NCBI RefSeq assembly: GCF_016632335.1
Contig: NZ_JAEPBG010000009.1
Coordinates: 220,072 to 284,071 of the forward strand
Direction of reading: 5' to 3'
Source: Noviherbaspirillum pedocola
GTDB lineage: Bacteria; Pseudomonadota; Gammaproteobacteria; Burkholderiales; Burkholderiaceae_D
DNA: 64,000 nt
Under the pieces are notes generated by a model. That model saw only the letters and a program-made list of their open reading frames with translations. It ran no database searches and was not told where the DNA came from. Below are positions 20,576-30,409 of this stretch, one piece after another; the stretch's first letter is position 1, and each line of letters starts with the position of its first letter. The position numbers were made by a program, and so were the translations under genes.

Positions 20576-21482
20576 AGGCAAGCGCAAGCGTGTGCCGGTG
20601 CACGGCGTGCTGCTGCTGGACAAGCCCGAGGGCCTGTCTTCCAACGATGCGCTGATCCGCGCCAAGCGGATGTTGAACGCGGAGAAGGCCGGCCACACCG
20701 GCACGCTCGATCCCTTCGCCACCGGCCTGCTGCCGCTATGCTTTGGCGAGGCGACCAAGTTCTCGCAAGACCTGCTCGAAGCCGACAAGGAATACGAGAC
20801 CATCGTGCATCTCGGCGTGACGACTGCCACCGGCGATACCGAAGGCGAAATCGTTCGGCAATGCGACGTCGATGCGAGCCTGGATGTGGCCCGCATCGAA
20901 GCGGCGCTGGAAGCCTTTCGCGGTGAGATCGATCAAGTCCCGCCGATGCACTCGGCCCTCAAGCGCGACGGCAAGCCGCTGTATGAATATGCGCGCGCCG
21001 GCATCACGCTGGAGCGCGAAGCGCGGCGCGTGACAATCCATTGTCTTGACTTACTGGAATGGCGCGCACCGTATCTGAAGCTCGCGGTTCGATGCAGCAA
21101 GGGCACCTATATCCGCGTGCTCGGCGAAGATATTGGTCATGCGCTCGGCTGCGGCGCGCATCTGAACATGCTGAGACGTATCGGCGTCGGCGCGCTGACA
21201 TTGCACGGAGCGATGACGCTGGATGCACTGGCAAGCCTGCCGGAGGAGCAACGCGCCGCGGCGCTGGCGCCGGTCGATGCGCTGCTGTCGAGCTTCCCAT
21301 CGGTGTCGCTCGACGACGAACTGGCGCGTCGCTTCCTGCACGGTCAGCGCCTCGCATTGGGCAAGGGAACCGCGGCCGAGGGCAGGGCACGCGTCTATCG
21401 CGCGAGTGACGGCAAACTGCTCGGCACGGCGCGCATGGCGGAATACGGCGTGCTTGCGCCGGAGCGGCTGATCGCGGCTTGA
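20565..21482 (+). CDS. truB: tRNA pseudouridine(55) synthase
   Basis: The 305-aa TruB makes the universal pseudouridine 55 in the tRNA T loop. The catalytic Asp49 lies in [13 protein letters not shown], and the [16 protein letters not shown] segment is conserved. The C-terminal PUA-like part is present. I chose ATG 20565 because of AAGGG six bases upstream; ATGs at 20541 and 20559 are alternatives that add only a few residues. It is the last gene of the rimP-truB operon and is followed by a dispersed repeat. Confidence 0.95.
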   Translation: MKSEGKRKRVPVHGVLLLDKPEGLSSNDALIRAKRMLNAEKAGHTGTLDPFATGLLPLCFGEATKFSQDLLEADKEYETIVHLGVTTATGDTEGEIVRQCDVDASLDVARIEAALEAFRGEIDQVPPMHSALKRDGKPLYEYARAGITLEREARRVTIHCLDLLEWRAPYLKLAVRCSKGTYIRVLGEDIGHALGCGAHLNMLRRIGVGALTLHGAMTLDALASLPEEQRAAALAPVDALLSSFPSVSLDDELARRFLHGQRLALGKGTAAEGRARVYRASDGKLLGTARMAEYGVLAPERLIAA

Positions 21483-21490
21483 ACACGGAC

Positions 21491-21638
21491 GCGTAGGTTG
21501 GGCTGACGAAGGATGCCCAACGGAAGTCCGCACGCCATCAACCTTCATGTTGGGCTTATCAGCCCAACCTACCGAAGGAAGCCCTACAGAAGCCCGCACG
21601 GGATCGAGCTCCCGTTGGGCTTTTCAGCCCAACCTACC
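21491..21638. repeat. GTAGGTTGGGC-type intergenic repeat, copy 1
   Basis: Element of about 148 bp with inward-facing ends GTAGGTTGGGCTG and CAGCCCAACCTAC. A third, internal inverted unit (TTGGGCTTATCAGCCCAACCTAC) lies at about 21550-21575. The unit (T)TGGGCTNNNCAGCCCAA recurs in copies at 55236 and 59089, always between genes. It can fold as a chain of hairpins and could end the truB transcript. Confidence 0.8.
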
Positions 21639-21692
21639 GCCAAACCATTGAAATCCCGGGAGTTTCCCTCAAGTTAGTGCAACTCACCGTGC

Positions 21693-21698
21693 TACAAT
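21693..21698 (+). promoter_or_regulatory. Candidate -10 box of typA
   Basis: TACAAT at 21693-21698, 46 bp before the typA start codon. The -35 region is poor (CAAGTT at 17 bp). Low confidence. Confidence 0.35.
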
Positions 21699-21743
21699 GC
21701 GCGGCTTGCCGCATCGGCCTCCCTCCTTAGCAGATTCCACATC

Positions 21744-23579
21744 ATGTCAAACACCCAACGCGCTCTGCGCAATATCGCCATCATTGCCCACGTTGACCAC
21801 GGCAAGACCACGCTGGTCGACCAGTTGCTGCGCCAGTCCGGCACCTTCCGCGAGAACCAGCATGTCGATACGCGCGTGATGGACTCGAATGATCTGGAAA
21901 AGGAACGCGGCATCACCATCCTGGCCAAGAACTGCGCGGTCGAATACAAGGGCACGCACGTCAATATCGTTGATACCCCGGGCCACGCCGACTTCGGCGG
22001 CGAAGTCGAGCGCGTGCTGTCGATGGTGGACTCGGTGCTGCTGCTGGTGGATGCGGTCGAAGGCCCGATGCCGCAAACCCGTTTCGTTACCCGCAAGGCG
22101 CTGGCGCTGGGCCTGAAGCCCATCGTCGTCGTCAACAAGATCGACCGTCCGGGCGCCCGTCCGGAGTGGGTCATCAACGCCACCTTCGAACTCTTCGACA
22201 AGCTTGGCGCTACCGAAGAGCAGCTCGACTTCCCGGTGGTCTATGCCTCCGCGCTGAACGGCTACGCCAGCCTGGACCCGGAATCGCGTGGTGGCGACAT
22301 GCAGCCGCTGTTCGATGCCATCCTCGAGCACGTGCCGGTGCGCGACGACGATCCGGACGGTCCGCTGCAACTGCAGATTTCCTCGCTCGACTATTCCTCC
22401 TACGTGGGCAAGATCGGCATCGGCCGCATCAAGCGCGGCCGCGTGCGCGCGCTGCAGGACGTGATCATCATGAACGGCCCCGACAGCACGCCGACGAAGG
22501 CGCGCGTCAACCAGGTGCTGAAGTTCAAGGGCCTGGACCGCGTGCTGGTCGATGAAGCCAGCGCTGGCGACATCGTGCTGATCAATGGCATCGAAGAACT
22601 CGGCATCGGCACCACGGTGTGCGCGCCGGATACCCCGGACGCGCTGCCGATGCTGAAGGTCGACGAGCCGACGCTGACGATGAACTTCATGGTCAACAGC
22701 TCGCCGCTGGCCGGCCGCGAAGGCAAGTTCGTCACCAGCCGCCAGCTGCGCGACCGTCTCGACCGCGAGCTGAAGGCCAACGTCGCGCTGCGCGTGGCGC
22801 CGACCGACGACGACACTACCTTCGAAGTCTCGGGCCGCGGCGAACTGCACCTCACCATCCTGATCGAAAACATGCGCCGCGAAGGCTATGAGCTGGCGGT
22901 GTCCCGCCCGCGCGTGGTGTTCAAGATGGTCGACGGCGTGCGCCACGAGCCGTTCGAGCTGCTGTCGGTGGACGTGGAAGAAGGTCATCAGGGCGGCGTG
23001 ATGGAAGAGCTGGGCCGTCGTCGCGGCGATTTGCAGGACATGCAGCCGGACGGCAAGGGCCGCGTGCGCCTCGACTACCGCATCCCCGCGCGCGGCCTGA
23101 TCGGCTTCCAGGGCGAGTTTATGACGCTGACCCGTGGTACCGGCCTGATGAGCCACATCTTCGACGAGTACGCGCCGGTCGACAATGCCAAGGGCGAAAT
23201 GGTCGGCCGCCGCAATGGCGTGCTGATCTCGCAGGATGACGGCGCCGCGGTCGCTTATGCGCTGTGGAAGCTGCAGGATCGCGGCCGCATGTTCGTGGTC
23301 CACAACGACCCGGTGTACGAAGGCATGATCATCGGCATTCATTCGCGCGACAACGACCTGGTGGTCAACCCGATCAAGGGCAAGCAGCTCACCAACGTGC
23401 GCGCTTCCGGCACCGACGAAGCAGTGCGCCTGGTGCCGCCGATCCAGCTCACGCTGGAGTACGCGGTCGAATTCATCGAAGACGACGAGCTGGTGGAAAT
23501 CACGCCGAAGAGCATCCGCCTGCGCAAGCGCTTCCTGAAGGAGCATGAGCGCAAGCGCGCGTCGCGCGAAGCGGCATAA
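21744..23579 (+). CDS. typA: Ribosome-associated translational GTPase BipA/TypA
   Basis: The 611-aa TypA/BipA has G1 [10 protein letters not shown] (residues 15-24), switch [28 protein letters not shown] and EF-G-like C-terminal domains ([30 protein letters not shown]). It binds ribosomes and acts in 50S assembly and stress responses. The length is standard (about 605-615 aa). It is monocistronic, with a strong terminator downstream, and forms the boundary to the chemotaxis genes. Confidence 0.97.
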   Translation: MSNTQRALRNIAIIAHVDHGKTTLVDQLLRQSGTFRENQHVDTRVMDSNDLEKERGITILAKNCAVEYKGTHVNIVDTPGHADFGGEVERVLSMVDSVLLLVDAVEGPMPQTRFVTRKALALGLKPIVVVNKIDRPGARPEWVINATFELFDKLGATEEQLDFPVVYASALNGYASLDPESRGGDMQPLFDAILEHVPVRDDDPDGPLQLQISSLDYSSYVGKIGIGRIKRGRVRALQDVIIMNGPDSTPTKARVNQVLKFKGLDRVLVDEASAGDIVLINGIEELGIGTTVCAPDTPDALPMLKVDEPTLTMNFMVNSSPLAGREGKFVTSRQLRDRLDRELKANVALRVAPTDDDTTFEVSGRGELHLTILIENMRREGYELAVSRPRVVFKMVDGVRHEPFELLSVDVEEGHQGGVMEELGRRRGDLQDMQPDGKGRVRLDYRIPARGLIGFQGEFMTLTRGTGLMSHIFDEYAPVDNAKGEMVGRRNGVLISQDDGAAVAYALWKLQDRGRMFVVHNDPVYEGMIIGIHSRDNDLVVNPIKGKQLTNVRASGTDEAVRLVPPIQLTLEYAVEFIEDDELVEITPKSIRLRKRFLKEHERKRASREAA

Positions 23580-23600
23580 AGTCTTTCGACTGTTCCGCGA

Positions 23601-23650
23601 AAACCGCGGATGCCCGGATCACAGAGATCCGTGGCATCCGCGGTTTTTTT
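23601..23650 (+). terminator. Terminator of typA
   Basis: AAACCGCGGATGCC (23601-23614) pairs perfectly with GGCATCCGCGGTTT (23633-23646), and the stem ends in seven T residues. The loop region contains a smaller hairpin (CGGATC/GATCCG). Confidence 0.93.
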
Positions 23651-23748
23651 ATGTCCGCTCGCCGCTGCTGTCGTCAAGTTGAGGACGCCGGATCCCTTTG
23701 TGTTGGAAATTTCATCAAAGAAATCTTTCCACAGTTCAATAGTTCTCC

Positions 23749-23775
23749 AAAATCGTGTAATCTGGTGTCCGATAA
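23749..23775 (+). promoter_or_regulatory. Sigma-28 (FliA) promoter candidate upstream of the first cheW
   Basis: AAAATCGT-N11-TCCGATAA, compared with the FliA consensus TAAAGTTT-N11-GCCGATAA. The -10 matches 7 of 8, the -35 matches 4 of 8, and the spacing is exact. It lies 48 bp upstream of cheW. Confidence 0.55.
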
Positions 23776-23823
23776 ACGCCAAGCGCCCGAGAGTGCGGGC
23801 CAATTATTCGTCAAGGAGCAACT

Positions 23824-24315
23824 ATGCAAGCAGTCGCCAGCGCAACCAGCGGCAATGACACCCGCAGCAATGAATACCTGGCCTTCAGGCTGGGGCAGGA
23901 AGAGTACGGCATCGACATCCTGAAGGTTCAGGAGATCCGCGGCTACGAAAGCGTGACGCGCATTGCGAACGCGCCGGAGTTCATCAAGGGTGTGATCAAT
24001 CTGCGCGGCATCATCGTGCCGATCGTGGACATGCGCATCAAGTTCGACCTGGGCGAGCCGACGTACGACCAGTTCACCGTAGTGATCATTCTGTCGATCG
24101 CTGGCCGGGTGATGGGCATGGTGGTCGACAGCGTGTCGGACGTCACCACGCTGGAGCAGGAACAAATCAAGCCGGCGCCCGAGATGGGCACGGTGCTCAA
24201 TACCGATTACCTGATCGGCCTGGGCACGCTGGGCGAACGCATGCTGATCCTCCTCGATATCGAGCGCCTGATGTCCTCAGACGAAATGGGTCTGATCGAC
24301 AAGCTTGCTGCCTGA
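23824..24315 (+). CDS. cheW: Chemotaxis adaptor CheW, copy 1
   Basis: The 163-aa CheW links chemoreceptors to the CheA kinase. The two SH3-like beta barrels are visible ([60 protein letters not shown]). It is preceded by an AAGGAG-type site and a sigma-28 promoter. From about residue 15 to 157 it is almost identical to the next gene at both DNA and protein level, so the pair is a recent duplication or is kept alike by gene conversion. Only the first 15 and last few residues differ. Confidence 0.95.
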   Translation: MQAVASATSGNDTRSNEYLAFRLGQEEYGIDILKVQEIRGYESVTRIANAPEFIKGVINLRGIIVPIVDMRIKFDLGEPTYDQFTVVIILSIAGRVMGMVVDSVSDVTTLEQEQIKPAPEMGTVLNTDYLIGLGTLGERMLILLDIERLMSSDEMGLIDKLAA

Positions 24316-24421
24316 GGCATGTGCGGCAGATCGCGGCACCCGGCAAGCCTGCGCGTATAGCCATGCGCCGTGTTGCTTCGATCTGCGCCACCTTTTCCCG
24401 TCTAATTCCGGCTTTCTCTCC

Positions 24422-24448
24422 TCAAGACACTCGCTAAGCTGTCGTTAA
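24422..24448 (+). promoter_or_regulatory. Sigma-28 promoter candidate upstream of the second cheW
   Basis: TCAAGACA-N11-GTCGTTAA fits the FliA pattern with exact spacing (half of the -35 and 6 of 8 of the -10). It is 48 bp upstream of cheW copy 2, the same distance as for copy 1, which supports separate transcription of the second copy and the receptor gene. Confidence 0.45.
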
Positions 24449-24496
24449 TCTTTTCAACGCTCCCCGCGTCTCATGTAACGAATCTCAGGAAAGCTC

Positions 24497-24988
24497 ATGC
24501 AACAGACCGTTCTGAACCCGAACAAGCAGGAATCCGCCGCTCCCTGCAATGAATACCTGGCTTTCAAGCTGGGGCAGGAAGAGTACGGCATCGACATCCT
24601 GAAGGTTCAGGAGATCCGCGGCTACGAAAGCGTGACGCGCATTGCCAACGCGCCGGAGTTCATCAAGGGTGTGATCAATCTGCGCGGCATCATCGTGCCG
24701 ATCGTGGACATGCGCATCAAGTTCGACCTGGGCGAGCCGACGTACGACCAGTTCACCGTGGTGATCATCCTGTCGATCGCTAACCGGGTAGTGGGCATGG
24801 TGGTCGACAGCGTGTCGGACGTCACCACGCTGGAGCAGGAACAGATCAAGCCGGCGCCCGAGATGGGCACCGCGCTGAATACCGACTGCCTGATCGGCCT
24901 GGGCACGCTGGGCGAACGCATGCTGATCCTCCTCGATATCGAGCGCCTGATGTCTTCCGATGAAATGGGCTTGCTGCTGCAAGCCTGA
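24497..24988 (+). CDS. cheW: Chemotaxis adaptor CheW, copy 2
   Basis: The second 163-aa CheW differs from copy 1 mainly in the N-terminal 17 residues ([17 protein letters not shown]) and the C-terminus (GLLLQA). The core, including [20 protein letters not shown], is the same. It is followed after 10 bp by the chemoreceptor gene, so this copy may serve that receptor. Conservative differences in the core (N for G, V for M, C for Y) show both copies are under selection as intact genes. Confidence 0.95.
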   Translation: MQQTVLNPNKQESAAPCNEYLAFKLGQEEYGIDILKVQEIRGYESVTRIANAPEFIKGVINLRGIIVPIVDMRIKFDLGEPTYDQFTVVIILSIANRVVGMVVDSVSDVTTLEQEQIKPAPEMGTALNTDCLIGLGTLGERMLILLDIERLMSSDEMGLLLQA

Positions 24989-24998
24989 GGAGCCTTCC

Positions 24999-26762
24999 AT
25001 GAATTTTGCCAATCTCACCGTACGCCAGCGACTGGTCATCGGTTTTTCCCTCGTCAATCTCCTGCTGTTGCTGGTGGCCGGCATGGGCATCTACAGCATG
25101 TCCGGCATGCAGGCGCGCATGACTCACATCACCCGCTTCAACAACATGGAGGCGGCCAGGATCATCACGATGCGCGACAGCATCTACGACCGCATGATTG
25201 CCCTGCGCAATCTCGCATTGATGGAAGAGGAAGCGGACATGCGGCCCGAAGCCGAGCGCGTCGAGAAGCAGGCCGAGGCCTACGTAAAAGCAGAAACCGA
25301 GCTCAACGCCCTGTTCGCCAAGGACACCGGTCTTACAGCCAAGGAAAAGGAACTGATTGCGGCCATACGCGAGCAGCAGCAACTGGCTCAACCGCTCATC
25401 GAGCGCGCTGCGAAGGCCGGCCTGCGCAATGATCGCGACAATGCCACCAACATCCTGATCAAGGAGCTGCGTCCGGTACAGCGTCGCTGGCTGGACCTGA
25501 CGAACGATTTGCTGCAGTTCGAGAACCAGCTGTCGGCCGAAGAAATGGAAGCGTCGGACGCGGCCTATGCGAAGGCACGCACCGGCATGATCATTGCAGC
25601 CGTTTTTGCCATCCTGGTCGCGGTCGGCGCCGCATGGATCAATATTCGCCTGCTGCGTCGTCAGCTTGGCGGCGAACCGGCGTATGCCGCCGAAGTGGCG
25701 AATCGCATCGCCGGCGGCGACCTGACGACCGAAGTGCAGGTGCAAGCCGGCGACAATGCCAGCCTGCTGTTCGCAATGCGCCGCATGCGTGATGAACTGG
25801 CCGGCATCGTTACCCAGGTGCGCCAGGGCGCCGAGGCCATCGCCAGCGGTTCGACACAGATCGCCACCGGCAACATGGACCTGTCCGCCCGCACCGAGCA
25901 GCAAGCCTCGTCGCTGGAAGAAACCGCTTCCTCGATGGAAGAACTGACCTCCACCGTCAGGCAGAACGCCGACAATGCCCGCCAGGCCAATGGCCTGGCC
26001 GTAGCCGCATCGGAAGTCGCCGAGCGCGGCGGCGCAGTGGTGTCGCAGGTGGTGGCCACGATGAACGATATCGATACCGCCTCGCGCCGCATCGCCGACA
26101 TCATCGGCACCATCGACGGCATCGCCTTCCAGACCAATATCCTGGCGCTGAACGCCGCGGTCGAAGCCGCTCGCGCCGGTGAGCAAGGGCGCGGCTTTGC
26201 GGTGGTGGCTTCCGAAGTGCGCAGCCTGGCGCAACGCTCGGCGTCGGCCGCGCAGGAAATCAAGGGCCTGATCGGCGACTCGGTGGCCAAGGTCGATACC
26301 GGCAGCCAGCTGGTGAACCAGGCGGGCGCGACGATCGAGGAAGTGGTGCAGAGCGTGCGCCGGGTGACGGACATCATGGCCGAGATCACTGCAGCCAGCA
26401 GCGAGCAGAGCGCGGGCATCGAGCAGGTCAATGGCGCGGTCACGCAGATGGACGCGGTGACGCAGCAGAATGCCGCGCTGGTGGAAGAAGCCGCCGCTGC
26501 CGCTGGCAGCCTGCAGGAACAGGCAACGCAACTCTCGCGTGTCGTGGACTTCTTCCAGCTGTCCGCGCAGCACGCCGCCGCGCCGGCAACGAAGCAGCCG
26601 CCAGTGGCAAGCCTGCGGCGCGTTCCCGCCACGCCAGGCGTGCAAAGCAAGGAGACGCCTTCGAAGCCACATCGGATCGCCACCGCTCCCTCCACGCGCA
26701 GCGTGGCCGTATCGCGAAGCGCTGTTCCGGCTGCGGCCGGCGGCGATTGGGAAGAATTCTGA
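24999..26762 (+). CDS. Methyl-accepting chemotaxis protein (Tar/Tsr class)
   Basis: This 587-aa transmembrane chemoreceptor has TM1 (about 10-32), a four-helix-bundle periplasmic sensor (about 35-188), TM2 (about 189-210), a HAMP domain and the signalling domain. The hairpin tip [33 protein letters not shown] binds CheA/CheW (quoted here only as positions about 380-412). The last five residues DWEEF resemble the NWETF CheR/CheB docking pentapeptide, joined by a Pro/Ala/Thr-rich linker. The start is ATG 24999 with a GAGGAG site. The ligand is unknown. Confidence 0.93.
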   Translation: MNFANLTVRQRLVIGFSLVNLLLLLVAGMGIYSMSGMQARMTHITRFNNMEAARIITMRDSIYDRMIALRNLALMEEEADMRPEAERVEKQAEAYVKAETELNALFAKDTGLTAKEKELIAAIREQQQLAQPLIERAAKAGLRNDRDNATNILIKELRPVQRRWLDLTNDLLQFENQLSAEEMEASDAAYAKARTGMIIAAVFAILVAVGAAWINIRLLRRQLGGEPAYAAEVANRIAGGDLTTEVQVQAGDNASLLFAMRRMRDELAGIVTQVRQGAEAIASGSTQIATGNMDLSARTEQQASSLEETASSMEELTSTVRQNADNARQANGLAVAASEVAERGGAVVSQVVATMNDIDTASRRIADIIGTIDGIAFQTNILALNAAVEAARAGEQGRGFAVVASEVRSLAQRSASAAQEIKGLIGDSVAKVDTGSQLVNQAGATIEEVVQSVRRVTDIMAEITAASSEQSAGIEQVNGAVTQMDAVTQQNAALVEEAAAAAGSLQEQATQLSRVVDFFQLSAQHAAAPATKQPPVASLRRVPATPGVQSKETPSKPHRIATAPSTRSVAVSRSAVPAAAGGDWEEF

Positions 26763-26808
26763 ACCGGGACCTGCTGCGCGTTCGCATAGAACGCGCCGCC
26801 TTTGACAG

Positions 26809-28074
26809 ATGAACGCACTGCTGACTGACCAATTGCCGCATGAAGCGCAAGACATCTATCTTGCGCGTCAACCCATCGTCGACCGCGGCAGGCAACTGCA
26901 CGGCTTCGAACTGCTGTTCCGGGACGGACGTTCAAACCGCGCGCACGTGGCATCGCATGCCGCGGCAACGTCCTCGGTGATCCTGCGCACGCTGTCGCAG
27001 TTCGGCATGGAAAGCGTGCTCGGCAGCATGCCCGGTTTCATCAACTGTGACGCCGATTTCCTGATGAGCGACGCCATCGCGCTGCTGCCGGCGGACAAGG
27101 TCGTGCTCGAACTGCTGGAAACCACCGTCGCCAGCATCGAGGTGCAGCGTCGCTGCCTGGAATTGAAGGCGCAGGGCTATCGTTTCGCGCTCGATGACTT
27201 CAGCGGCGCCACCGATGACAACCGTGCCTTGTTGCCCATCGTCGATATCGTCAAGGTCGACGTATCGCTGCTGGACCCGGTGGGCCTGGACGCAGTAGCG
27301 CGCGAGCTGCGCGGCCTGAACGTGACCCGCGTGGCCGAAAAGATAGAAACCCATGCGCAGTTCGCGATGTGCGGCGAGCTGGGCTTTCACCTGTTCCAGG
27401 GCTTTCACTTCGCCCGGCCGCAGATCGTCGCGGGCCGGCAGTTGTCGCCGTCCCAGGCAGCGCTGATGGAAATGCTCGGCATGCTGCAGGGCGACGCCGA
27501 CGTCCGCGACATCGAGGACGGTTTCAAGCGGCACCCGGCGCTGACGGTGGACCTGCTGCGCCTGGCCAACTCCGCGGCCTTTGGCATGCAGCAGCCGCTG
27601 CGCTCGATCGCCAACGCCGTGCTGATGCTCGGCCGTCGGCAGTTGCAGCGCTGGCTGATGCTGATGCTTCTGTCCGGAAGCGGTCGCGACGCGGGGCCGC
27701 GCCCGGCGCTGCTGCATCTCGGCGCCACGCGCGGCAAGCTGATGGAGTTGCTGATGCTGCGCGAGCCCGAACATGCGGCGGCCGCCGACAGCGCCTTCAT
27801 CGTCGGCATCGTCTCGGTGATGGATGCGGTGCTCGGCCAGGACATGGCCACCATCATTGGCGCGCTCGGGCTGGCCGAGGAATTGCGCGCGGCCCTGCTG
27901 CGCCGCGAAGGCATGCTGGGCGCCGTGCTGCGGCTGGCCGAAGCGCTCGAAGAGCAGGATGGCGCCGCGGTATCGCGCTTTGTCGCCGACCGGGAAGACC
28001 GCGCCGTCGACATGCTGAACCATACCCAGGGCCAGGCGGTGGAATGGGCGAACCGCATCCTCATGGCGGCATGA
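26809..28074 (+). CDS. EAL-like/HDOD domain protein (YuxH type), first copy
   Basis: The 421-aa protein has an N-terminal EAL-like domain (about 15-210) and a C-terminal HDOD domain (about 215-415, [19 protein letters not shown]). The EAL signature is changed to ELLFRD, although DDFSG and KVDVS remain. Metal ligands needed for c-di-GMP hydrolysis are therefore at least partly missing, and a regulatory or binding role is more likely. It lies between the receptor gene and cheB (13 bp) in one transcription unit, so it probably tunes chemotaxis or the flagellum. A related gene follows cheZ. Confidence 0.85.
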   Translation: MNALLTDQLPHEAQDIYLARQPIVDRGRQLHGFELLFRDGRSNRAHVASHAAATSSVILRTLSQFGMESVLGSMPGFINCDADFLMSDAIALLPADKVVLELLETTVASIEVQRRCLELKAQGYRFALDDFSGATDDNRALLPIVDIVKVDVSLLDPVGLDAVARELRGLNVTRVAEKIETHAQFAMCGELGFHLFQGFHFARPQIVAGRQLSPSQAALMEMLGMLQGDADVRDIEDGFKRHPALTVDLLRLANSAAFGMQQPLRSIANAVLMLGRRQLQRWLMLMLLSGSGRDAGPRPALLHLGATRGKLMELLMLREPEHAAAADSAFIVGIVSVMDAVLGQDMATIIGALGLAEELRAALLRREGMLGAVLRLAEALEEQDGAAVSRFVADREDRAVDMLNHTQGQAVEWANRILMAA

Positions 28075-28087
28075 AGGACTGAAACAG

Positions 28088-29200
28088 ATGAACGCGACAT
28101 TGGCAGGCCGCCCAAGCGCGGCAAAGATACGGGTGCTGGTGGTGGATGATTCCGCCCTGATACGCAGCGTGCTGAAGGAAATCATCGGCTCGCAGCCGGA
28201 CATGGAAGTCGTCGGCGTGGCGCCGGATCCGATCGTGGCGCGCGAGATGATCCGCAAGCTCAATCCGGACGTGCTGACCCTCGATGTCGAGATGCCGAAG
28301 ATGGACGGCCTGGACTTCCTGGAAAAGCTGATGCGGCTGCGGCCGATGCCGGTGGTGATGGTGTCCACGCTGACCGAGCGCGGCTCGGAGATCACGATGC
28401 GCGCGCTCGAACTCGGCGCGGTGGACTTCGTCACCAAGCCCAAGATTTCGATCTCCTCCGGCATGCAGGAGTACGCCGATACCATCGCCGACAAGATCCG
28501 CGCCGCCGCGCGTGCGCGCATCCGCCGCCAGGCGCCGGCCGCTGCCCCGACTGCGGCCGAGGCCGAGAGCAGGGTGCTGCCGACCTTGAAGAATCCGCTG
28601 ACCTCGAGCGAAAAGCTGATCATCATCGGCGCCTCCACCGGCGGCACCGAAGCGATCAAGGAATTTCTGATGCAGATGCCTTCGGACTGTCCGGGCATTC
28701 TGATCGTGCAGCACATGCCCGAAGGCTTTACCCGGTCCTTCGCGCAGCGCCTGGACAATCTGTGCCGCATCTCGGTGACCGAAGCCGTGCACGGCGAACG
28801 GGTTCTGCCGGGACATGCCTATCTCGCGCCGGGGCATTCGCATCTGCTGCTCGCGCGCAGCGGCGCGAACTACATGACCCAGCTCGACCAGGGCCCGCCG
28901 GTGAACCGCCATCGTCCATCGGTCGATGTGCTGTTCCGCTCAGCCGCCAGCCATGCGGGCAAGAACGCCGTGGGCGTGATCCTCACCGGCATGGGCAAGG
29001 ATGGCGCGGCCGGCATGCTGGAGATGCGCGAAGCCGGCGCATGGAACGTGGCGCAGGATGAAGCGAGCTGCGTGGTGTTCGGCATGCCGCGCGAAGCAAT
29101 CGCGGTCGGCGCCACGCACGAGGTCGGACCGTTGAAGTCGCTGCCCGGCATGGTGCTGGAACATCTGCACCGGCATGGCGGCCGCTCGCTGCGCGTATGA
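28088..29200 (+). CDS. cheB: Chemotaxis response regulator protein-glutamate methylesterase CheB
   Basis: The 370-aa CheB demethylates and deamidates receptors during adaptation. The receiver domain has phospho-acceptor Asp66 ([12 protein letters not shown]) and the acidic pair Asp20-Asp21. The esterase triad is Ser183 (GASTGG), His209 (VQHMP) and Asp305 (GMGKDG). The linker is Ala-rich. Its usual partners cheR and cheD do not precede it; an EAL-HDOD gene takes that position. Confidence 0.96.
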   Translation: MNATLAGRPSAAKIRVLVVDDSALIRSVLKEIIGSQPDMEVVGVAPDPIVAREMIRKLNPDVLTLDVEMPKMDGLDFLEKLMRLRPMPVVMVSTLTERGSEITMRALELGAVDFVTKPKISISSGMQEYADTIADKIRAAARARIRRQAPAAAPTAAEAESRVLPTLKNPLTSSEKLIIIGASTGGTEAIKEFLMQMPSDCPGILIVQHMPEGFTRSFAQRLDNLCRISVTEAVHGERVLPGHAYLAPGHSHLLLARSGANYMTQLDQGPPVNRHRPSVDVLFRSAASHAGKNAVGVILTGMGKDGAAGMLEMREAGAWNVAQDEASCVVFGMPREAIAVGATHEVGPLKSLPGMVLEHLHRHGGRSLRV

Positions 29201-29242
29201 AGCATTGATGAAAATTCGCAAGAGAGCCGCGCCAATCGTGGC

Positions 29243-29269
29243 TCAAGTTTGTAAAACCCCAGCCGATAT
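29243..29269 (+). promoter_or_regulatory. Sigma-28 promoter of cheY-cheZ
   Basis: TCAAGTTT (29243-29250), an 11-bp spacer and GCCGATAT (29262-29269), compared with TAAAGTTT-N11-GCCGATAA. This is a 14 of 16 match. An 8-bp hairpin (GAGCCGCG/CGTGGCTC, 29224-29244) lies just upstream and may end the cheB transcript. Confidence 0.8.
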
Positions 29270-29304
29270 AGCGTTATCGGTAACTAGACTCGATGGAGTG
29301 CAAC

Positions 29305-29703
29305 ATGCCTGATCCGAAAATGAAATTCCTGGTGGTCGACGACTTCTCCACCATGCGCCGCATCGTGCGCAACCTGCTGAAGGAACTCGGCTACAGCAAC
29401 GTGGACGAGGCCGAAGACGGCCAGATGGCGCTGACCAAGCTGAAGAACGAGCAGTTCGACTTCGTCATCTCCGACTGGAACATGCCGGTGATGAGCGGCC
29501 TGGACATGCTCAAGGGCATCCGCGCCGAACCGTCGCTGGCCAAGCTGCCAGTGCTGATGGTCACGGCCGAAGCGAAGAAGGAGAACATCATCGCCGCCGC
29601 CCAGGCCGGCGCTTCCGGCTACGTGGTCAAGCCGTTCACCGCCGCCACGCTGGACGAGAAGCTCGGCAAGATCTTCGAAAAGATGGACAAGGCGGGAGCC
29701 TGA
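29305..29703 (+). CDS. cheY: Chemotaxis response regulator CheY
   Basis: This single-domain 132-aa receiver binds the flagellar motor when phosphorylated. Asp12, Asp13, phospho-acceptor Asp57 (ISDWNMP), Thr87, Tyr106 and Lys109 are all in the classical positions. ATG 29305 is preferred because GGAG stands 6 nt before it, while the in-frame ATG at 29293 contains that site. Its own sigma-28 promoter is 36 bp upstream of the start. cheZ follows with one base between stop and start. Confidence 0.97.
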   Translation: MPDPKMKFLVVDDFSTMRRIVRNLLKELGYSNVDEAEDGQMALTKLKNEQFDFVISDWNMPVMSGLDMLKGIRAEPSLAKLPVLMVTAEAKKENIIAAAQAGASGYVVKPFTAATLDEKLGKIFEKMDKAGA

Positions 29704-29704
29704 G

Positions 29705-30373
29705 ATGACTGCAGAGCGGGTCGACGATATCCCGGATACGTCCCGGACGCAGGACGAGCTGCTGACCCGCGTTGGCCACATGACGCGCGCGCTGCACGAC
29801 AGCCTGCGCGGTCTCGGCTTCGACAAGCTGATCGCGCGCGCCGCGCATGACATTCCCGACGCGCGCGATCGGCTCGATTACGTCGCGCGCATGACCGAGC
29901 AGGCGGCGCAGCGGGTGCTGAATGCGACCGAGGCGGCCAGTCCGCTGCAGGAAGACATCGCCGCCCAGGCAGCGCCGCTGGCTGCTGCCTGGCGCGAGGC
30001 GCTGGGCGCGGACATGTCCGAAGGCTGCCGCGATCTGGCCACGCGCACCATCGCCTGTCTCGATGGCGTTGGCACGGCATCGGATGCCACGCGCGGGCAT
30101 CTGCTCGACATCATGATGGCGCAGGACTTCCAGGACCTCACCGGCCAGGTGATCCGCCGCGTCACCGAACTGGCGCACGACCTGGAGACGCAGCTGGTGC
30201 AATTGCTGCTCGACTATGCGCCGGCCGACATGCGCGAGTTGCGCAATCTGCCGCGCGAGGCCGAAGAAGGCGACGGTTTGCTCAATGGCCCGCAGATCCG
30301 GCCGGAAGGCAATCCCGACGTGGTGGCCGGCCAGGAACAGGTCGACGATCTGCTCGACAGCCTCGGCTTCTGA
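29705..30373 (+). CDS. cheZ: CheY-phosphate phosphatase CheZ
   Basis: The 222-aa CheZ has a long helical-hairpin region. The catalytic signature AQDFQDLTGQV carries Asp144 and Gln148 (Asp143/Gln147 of E. coli). The C-terminal peptide QEQVDDLLDSLGF is the CheY-binding tail. It removes the phosphate from CheY-P to reset swimming. It is coupled to cheY. Confidence 0.96.
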   Translation: MTAERVDDIPDTSRTQDELLTRVGHMTRALHDSLRGLGFDKLIARAAHDIPDARDRLDYVARMTEQAAQRVLNATEAASPLQEDIAAQAAPLAAAWREALGADMSEGCRDLATRTIACLDGVGTASDATRGHLLDIMMAQDFQDLTGQVIRRVTELAHDLETQLVQLLLDYAPADMRELRNLPREAEEGDGLLNGPQIRPEGNPDVVAGQEQVDDLLDSLGF

Positions 30374-30409
30374 ATTTCGTCTCTCGCCTTAACCGACCAC
30401 GCAACACTG

